NCBI GenBank assembly: GCA_950295325.1
Contig: OX485809.1
Span: forward strand, 4,774,001 to 4,838,000
Direction: 5' to 3'
DNA: 64,000 nt
DNA from: Polytrichum commune
Lineage: Eukaryota; Streptophyta; Polytrichopsida; Polytrichales; Polytrichaceae
How positions within the stretch are numbered: the stretch's first letter is position 1; each line of letters starts with the position of its first letter. Position numbers and translations under genes: made by a program. The notes beneath the pieces are model-generated. The model did no database searches and was not told where the DNA came from. It saw only the letters and a program-made list of their open reading frames with translations. Positions 59,121-64,000 of the stretch are shown here, piece after piece.

Positions 59121-60992
59121 GGACCACTTTACACTACGGTGGAGAAATGCACCAATCGGTCAAGAATTTTCGCCCAAGACGTGGTTGTTTGAGGCGAGGG
59201 ATGGTATGCCGGAGAAGATGAAAAGACAATAAAATAATGCCTTAAGAAGTCTTGACCGGCCGTAGTGTAACCACCTACAGGAGAAGTGTATTGGACAACT
59301 TCACCAAGAGGAGAAGTCCACCATACTACTTCACAAAATGGTCAAAGCCGGCCATAGTAGAAACCTTACCCCCTAAATGACCATTGTATTGATATTTAAA
59401 CAATTTTATTGATAAAAAAATAAAATGTATATGACAACGTTTTAGAACTTCTTTCATGACAATAATTTATTTGAAAATGTTCCACCTCTATAATACATCC
59501 AAATTAAGGTAAATAAGTAGGTAACATTATCTTCTTATTGATTGTTAAAGAAATAACATGTTGGTATAGTCCAACCTCATTAATACGACACTCGTTTATA
59601 CGACACCCTCAATATTACGACACATTTTTACGAGACGAAACTTTCTAGTTCAAAACTCCCTCTTTTATACGACTACAACACTCGATGATGCAACATATAG
59701 AATCTATGTTTTGTCATATTAAAGAGGTAGTTACTGCTAGAATTCCTTTCATCTACAATGTACATCTAAAATACATCCATTTTCACTTGGGAACCACTTC
59801 AGAACTTCACTTATTATTGGGAACTGAATGATAATTAGGGTTACTAGTGTAGGATGGACATGGTTAGGGTGAGTGACCTCATGCCTAGTATGTTGCCTTG
59901 TACATGGGTGATATAGTATCACCAGTATCTTGATGCTAAACGTCATGCATCATTGTAGTCTAGTTTCTTATTAGAGAACTCTTTATATTTTGGTGTTAAT
60001 GAAATTATTAGTTTCCAAAAGTTAGATGGGAATTCAGATAAGATGACAGTTGCTAACTTGGGTAGGCAACACCAAAATCTTTGGACTCTTATTTTAAGAG
60101 TTTTTGAGAATATTTGTAATTGTTTGGAGTTATAAGTTATTATTTCGTACCATCCATATTGCTTAAACTCGTTGTATATATATTTAAGCTCATATTACTT
60201 ATGTTTTCATATTCCCTCAATAATATGACAACTTTACGTCATTTTTCATATTAATGAGAAGACGACAACTCGATAATACGACTTTTTTTGGATTACCCAA
60301 AAATGTCATACTAAAGAGGGAGAAAAAATAGTGCAAAGATTTCACCCCTGACCTTCATAACCACGTGTGATAAACGTTTGGTACCCTATATTATATGCCA
60401 TATATAATTTATTTATTTTCTACATATGCATAACCATTGATAATATCTTTTGTATATATATTTTGAAATGTTTAGGCATCTTAATTTTTGTAGTAATTTA
60501 TTCAAGTCAATTTTGCGTCAACATTTTATTTTTATTTTAAAAAATCATCAAATTTGGTTATTATTAATTACTATGTAATAGATACCGTGTATATCTACTC
60601 ATGAAAAACAATTGATAAAATTTTGACCCATCTTGGTGACGTTATATGTAAAAAATAAATATTCAACTTGACAATGGAGTGCACCCCCCGAGAGATTTCT
60701 CTAAGGAAGAAATATTTTATTGAAGTTGGAGTTCTCCGGAGGCCAAGTTTGTTGTCCGAGGCTTTGAGGTTGCCCAAGAAACTTGACCTCCGGAGAACTC
60801 CCCTTGGGAAAAGTGTGGCCACGTTGCCAACCATGTCATTATTTCATCCATGTACAAAGTTCTCCACCAACGGACTCTTGGCCGTAGTGTAAACCACCAC
60901 CGGACAAGAGTGTCACTCTCGGCCAATCAAATTTCATAATTCCCCTAGAATTCTTGACCGGAGGACTTCTCCACAGTAGTGTAAAGCGGCCC
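59121..60992 (-). mobile_element. element B, inverted near-copy of element A, 1.87 kb
   Basis: B has ends GGACCACTTTACACTACGG and CAGTAGTGTAAAGCGGCCC, and the same internal order as A in reverse, including the nested Tigger MITE (about 59,566-60,335) and the truncated AT-rich MITE (about 60,360-60,680). Flanking triplets are CTA and TAA, so only TA is shared and the duplication is damaged. Flanks outside the ends do not match those of A, which shows that the whole composite moved as a unit. Confidence 0.85.
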
Positions 60993-60995
60993 TAA

Positions 60996-61406
60996 ATACC
61001 GGTTCTCCCCGGACATTGATTCAAGTGTCCAGTCTTTCCTTCACATTCAATTCCAAATCCACATTCTTGTTCTCAAGTTGAATGTACCTAATTCCAAGAG
61101 TGCTCTAGGAGCCTCGTCAACTAATTCAATCCGGTTTATGAATGATGCCATCCTAAATTGAAAAAGATGATTTGAGGATAAGGATGTTGGAAACGAACCA
61201 ACAATTCGGGAGCTAACTTTGGAGCATGTAAGCTAGGCACCCCCCACCCAAAAGGCAATGCGACTTCGGATGTGGATTGCTAAGAGGAGGCAATGTGATT
61301 TCAAGAGTAAGGGAAGCACCTTCAAAGACTTTGGAAGAGATAGGATGAGGATCAAGAAGGTGATTAGCATTGCGAGGAGGTGATCAATGCCAAGTGGAAA
61401 GGGGAA
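60996..61406. other. intergenic DNA between elements B and D
   Basis: I see no gene. The sequence has mixed composition with short open frames that lack domains. Confidence 0.4.
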
Positions 61407-61409
61407 TGA

Positions 61410-62220
61410 GGGCCGCTTCAAACTATGGTCGAAGGTCGAGAGGCCGTCGATTTCCACCAATTAGATTGAAAGAAACCAAGAATTCGGTCTCTCGACCTTT
61501 CATATGAGAGGCCAAAGTCGAAAGACCGTCGCAATTTAAAATGTCTACTTTTTGACCAAGGCGACGGACTCTTAAACGAAGTTTGGGTCGGAGGGGAATG
61601 GAAATTCAAACTATGGTTGAGAGGCTGTTGATTTTTTTCATAAAAAATCAAACATTGACAAGATCTTGGCTGTTAGATTGGGGAAGGGGGGGGGGGGTGT
61701 GTTTTGGGCAAGAAATAAAGTGAGATGCTCCTTCTTCCTTTGGACTTTGGGCTTGGCCTTTGGAGGCTTTTACACTATGGCCGTCTAAGTCGAGAGGCCG
61801 TGGACAATGATCGGGGAAAATTGGCAATTAGTTACAGATGAACCGGTTGAAGTCCAAGATGTTTGGAGTATTACCGATCACTTCAGAGGAATTTATGGAA
61901 TATACCTCAAATTTATATAGAAAAACCGAAGGATGTCAACATGTACCTGGTTGGACTTGCAAACACTGGGATCTCAACCGATTATGCCCAAACATCTCCC
62001 TGATCACTGGTCATGGGAGTTCATGGCCAAAGGTTTGGACTTTGGACTTCGCCTTTGAGGGCTTCGCCTTTGAGGACTTCACATTGTCCTTGGCCAAAGG
62101 CTCCCATTCCTATACTTTATTGGCTATGTATTTTCAACCCATTTCTTTGGACTCTTAACAAAGTTTGGCCATTCAATCCCACGGCCTCTCAACTTGGACG
62201 GCCATAGTGTGAAGCGGCCC
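61410..62220. mobile_element. element D, GGGCCGCTTC-type transposon, TGA duplication
   Basis: The ends are GGGCCGCTTCAAACTATGG and the reverse complement of GGCCATAGTGTGAAGCGGCCC, flanked by TGA at 61,407-61,409 and 62,221-62,223. At 811 bp it is non-autonomous. Subterminal copies of TCGAGAGGCCGTSG lie at 61,437, about 61,800 and, inverted, near 62,182. A MITE lies inside at 61,804-62,010. It belongs to the same family as A and B but to another subfamily. Confidence 0.85.
61804..62010 (+). mobile_element. MITE nested in element D
   Basis: The ends are CAATGATCGGGGA and TCTCCCTGATCACTGG, with the family's inner ACCGGTTGAAG and CCGATTATGCCCAAA motifs. It is shorter than the copy at 62,362 because of internal deletions. 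No clear duplication flanks it. Confidence 0.8.
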
Positions 62221-62361
62221 TGAGCAACGAGCAACAAGAAGGGGCGGTCACTCAACTTGGAAAGCTCGAATTAGCGGCACACATGGGACCGAAATATTTA
62301 TTACCTGAAATAGAATGAGAGCTTGTGTTCACACCTGACTCAAAATAAACATGTGATACAA

Positions 62362-62592
62362 CCAATGATCGGGGAGAGCCGATAATTACTTACAAATGAA
62401 CCGGTTGAGTTTGAGAAATAACCGGTTGAAGCGCAAGATTGCAGGAAAATTACCGATCATTTTAGAGGAATTTATGGAATATACCCCAAATTAACAAAGG
62501 AAAACCGAAGGATGTCTACATGTAACCGGTTGGACTTGCAAACACTAGGAGGATCTCAACCGATTATGTCCTAAAATCTCCCCGATCACTGG
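62362..62592 (+). mobile_element. complete MITE, 231 bp, ATACAA duplication
   Basis: The ends CCAATGATCGGGGAGA and TCTCCCCGATCACTGG are inverted repeats of 16 bp with one mismatch. ATACAA lies directly before and directly after the element, an apparent 6-bp target duplication. Inner motifs ACCGGTTGAGT, ACCGGTTGAAG and ACCGGTTGGAC recur in two directions. It is the best-preserved of at least five copies in the window. Confidence 0.88.
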
Positions 62593-62827
62593 ATACAATG
62601 CTCCTTTGATGAGCTGGCCTCGAAAAGAGGGCATTGCAAGCCCCCTCTTCCTCCCCTCCTTGAGACTTGTCGGTTTAACTTAACTCACATATATTGAAAT
62701 GGACACCTGGCGGTAGAACGAACCTGTGAACAACGGTAACAACGATGGATGAAGTTACACATCCTAACTGGCACGTGTTCATCCATTTTTCCCGTTGCTC
62801 ATTAAACAGAACTGCTTCCTTTACTTC

Positions 62828-62850
62828 ACGGCGAGCACGAAGCTCGCCGT
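62828..62850. promoter_or_regulatory. perfect hairpin upstream of the MYB4R1-like gene
   Basis: ACGGCGAGC and GCTCGCCGT are perfect 9-bp arms around the loop ACGAA. It lies directly before the first telo-box. It might be a protein-binding palindrome or, if transcribed, an RNA hairpin in the leader. Confidence 0.5.
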
Positions 62851-62886
62851 AAACCCTAATTGTCAATATCGGATTGCAAACCCTAA
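62851..62886 (+). promoter_or_regulatory. two telo-boxes of the MYB4R1-like promoter
   Basis: AAACCCTAA occurs at 62,851-62,859 and 62,878-62,886, 27 bp apart and about 200-235 bp before the ATG. Telo-boxes are common near the start sites of plant housekeeping genes. Their presence together with the hairpin makes this the likely core promoter or leader region. Confidence 0.6.
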
Positions 62887-63086
62887 TTGGAGAGGATAAC
62901 TCGGTCGATCGAGAACCAAAATGTAGTTGTTCGGTAGAGGCTCGATTAGGGAACTGGCTGGAAAATTATTTGATTGAGAAGGCGATCGAAACTTATTTGG
63001 ATCGATAGAGGTTTATTGAGGAGGTGGTTGCAATTTGAAGCTTATTTGGTTCGGTAGATCGAGTTGATAGAGGAGCTGGTGCAGGG

Positions 63087-64000
63087 ATGGCGGTGCACGG
63101 CTCCTCTCGCAGGGATGCGGAAGAGGAGATAGAGGACGGAGAAGATGATGACGATGATGATGATGAGGGGTTTGATGAGGAGTTCATGAAGCAGATGGAT
63201 GCCTTGAAACAAGCTTGCCAGATGCACGCTGAGTCTCGGCCGGGTGGAGAGGTAAGACTCAAGAGCTCAACCCTAGGAACCAAGTTTGGGAAGGAAGAGG
63301 GAGAAGAAGATGACCAAGAGGACGATGATGATGATGATGATGATGCTCTCCTACTTTCCATTGAGCGCAGGTTCTTGAGGCGAGATGTGGCTTTTCCAAA
63401 ACCCTTGGCTAGTGCTCCCGCAGGTGTGGCCAGGCATTATCCCTGCGTGGCGGACGATGTTAGGAAGGAGAAGGAGAAGCAGCCGGTGCAGAGAGGAGGT
63501 TCTGCAAACCATGGGATCCATGTTGCCTCTGCTGTGCAGGGAGATGCATCTTCTGACGATGATGAGGACCTGTTGCGGTCGATCAGACAAAGTTGCGGGG
63601 CTTTGGACCTCATCAAGGCATGTAAAAATGCGAAAACTGTTACGCCGGATGCTCGAAGGGAGGTGGAAACCGTGCCGGATGATGTGGATGTGGAATACCC
63701 TGATGCATGTGGAATTGAGGAGGCGGAGGAGGAACCGAGGCTTGTGAAATCGGACGATAGAATTGAGCTGCAGGGTTTTCTTCCTTCGCAGCATGTCGGT
63801 GATGATTATGACAATTGGGATGGAGCTTCTGGTGAGCCAGTGGTTGAGGTCCCCGAGAATGTGCTGGCAGTTACGGATGCATTGAGAAAAAACAGGCTGT
63901 GTCAGCAAACCCTAAGGGATGTGTTGCGGCAAGTGGAGATCAAGTTGCAAGAAAATAAGGACATGCAGAGACGCGTGAACTCGTTGATTGAATTCCAGAA
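63087..64000 (+). CDS. N-terminal part of a MYB4R1/SNAPc4-like protein, cut by the window edge
   Basis: The reading frame opens at the ATG at 63,087 (MAVHGSSRRDAEEEIEDGED) and stays open for 304 codons to the window end. It has Asp/Glu runs near residues 12-30 and 81-92 and short repeats of the type DDxxLLxSIxRRF (near residues 92 and 165: DDALLLSIERRF and DDEDLLRSIRQS). A predicted helix from about residue 260 reads VTDALRKNRLCQQTLRDVLR and ends NKDMQRRVNSLIEF. This order resembles the N-terminus of plant four-repeat MYB proteins (MYB4R1), homologues of SNAPc subunit 4, which bind the proximal element of snRNA genes for Pol II and III. The MYB repeats themselves would lie beyond 64,000, so the call rests on the N-terminal pattern only. 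The expected location is the nucleus. Confidence 0.62.
   Translation, partial: MAVHGSSRRDAEEEIEDGEDDDDDDDEGFDEEFMKQMDALKQACQMHAESRPGGEVRLKSSTLGTKFGKEEGEEDDQEDDDDDDDDALLLSIERRFLRRDVAFPKPLASAPAGVARHYPCVADDVRKEKEKQPVQRGGSANHGIHVASAVQGDASSDDDEDLLRSIRQSCGALDLIKACKNAKTVTPDARREVETVPDDVDVEYPDACGIEEAEEEPRLVKSDDRIELQGFLPSQHVGDDYDNWDGASGEPVVEVPENVLAVTDALRKNRLCQQTLRDVLRQVEIKLQENKDMQRRVNSLIEFQ

Noticed and set aside
35060..60890. Frames at 34,836-35,187 and 60,595-60,892 that resemble each other
   Set aside because: The similarity comes from elements A and B being copies of a non-coding transposon; stops and frames differ.

Overview
The window is nuclear DNA of a land plant. It has GT-AG introns, TATA boxes, telo-boxes (AAACCCTAA), a TIR-NBS-LRR immune receptor, and the start of a gene resembling the plant four-repeat MYB / SNAPc4 protein. 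The receptor's TIR and NB-ARC style recalls bryophytes, lycophytes or ferns more than flowering plants, but that is an inference and no species is named. Most of the 64 kb is AT-rich, repeat-dense intergenic DNA.

Layout. 1-2,230: an 85-bp satellite with higher-order structure that runs off the left edge. 2,319-7,897: a cluster of transposon-like ORFs: a basic ORF on the minus strand, a small Cys/His ORF, and a spliced, uninterrupted MULE-like transposase of 1,169 codons with a C-terminal SWIM zinc finger. 8,430-9,280: a block dense in TCCGGA. 9,280-16,460: little recognisable. 16,465-20,967 (minus): a five-exon TIR-NBS-LRR gene whose last exon seems to carry a stop and a frameshift. 23,643-24,613: one exon resembling CCT1 (TCP-1 alpha) and six 98-bp tandem repeats. 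24,875-31,490: a composite of repeated arms; its left half encloses four in-frame exons of an NOP2-type rRNA cytosine methyltransferase and its right half a decayed MULE-like transposase. 31,500-62,600: layered DNA transposons and MITEs. These include two pogo/Tigger elements (one split by a solo-LTR-like insertion, one inserted in the end of another transposon), a family with ends GGGCCGCTTTACACTACGG, Tourist-like MITEs with TWA duplications, a CACTA MITE, and a 268-bp tandem array. 63,087-64,000: the open 5' part of the MYB4R1/SNAPc4-like gene, behind two telo-boxes and a hairpin.

The likely host genes are the TIR-NBS-LRR gene and the MYB4R1-like gene. The rest is mainly mobile DNA at different stages of decay, and target-site duplications allow several insertions to be put in order. 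The strongest candidates for something new are the gene-capturing composite at 24.9-31.5 kb with its 68-bp flipped segment, and the intact transposase locus at 3.3-7.9 kb.
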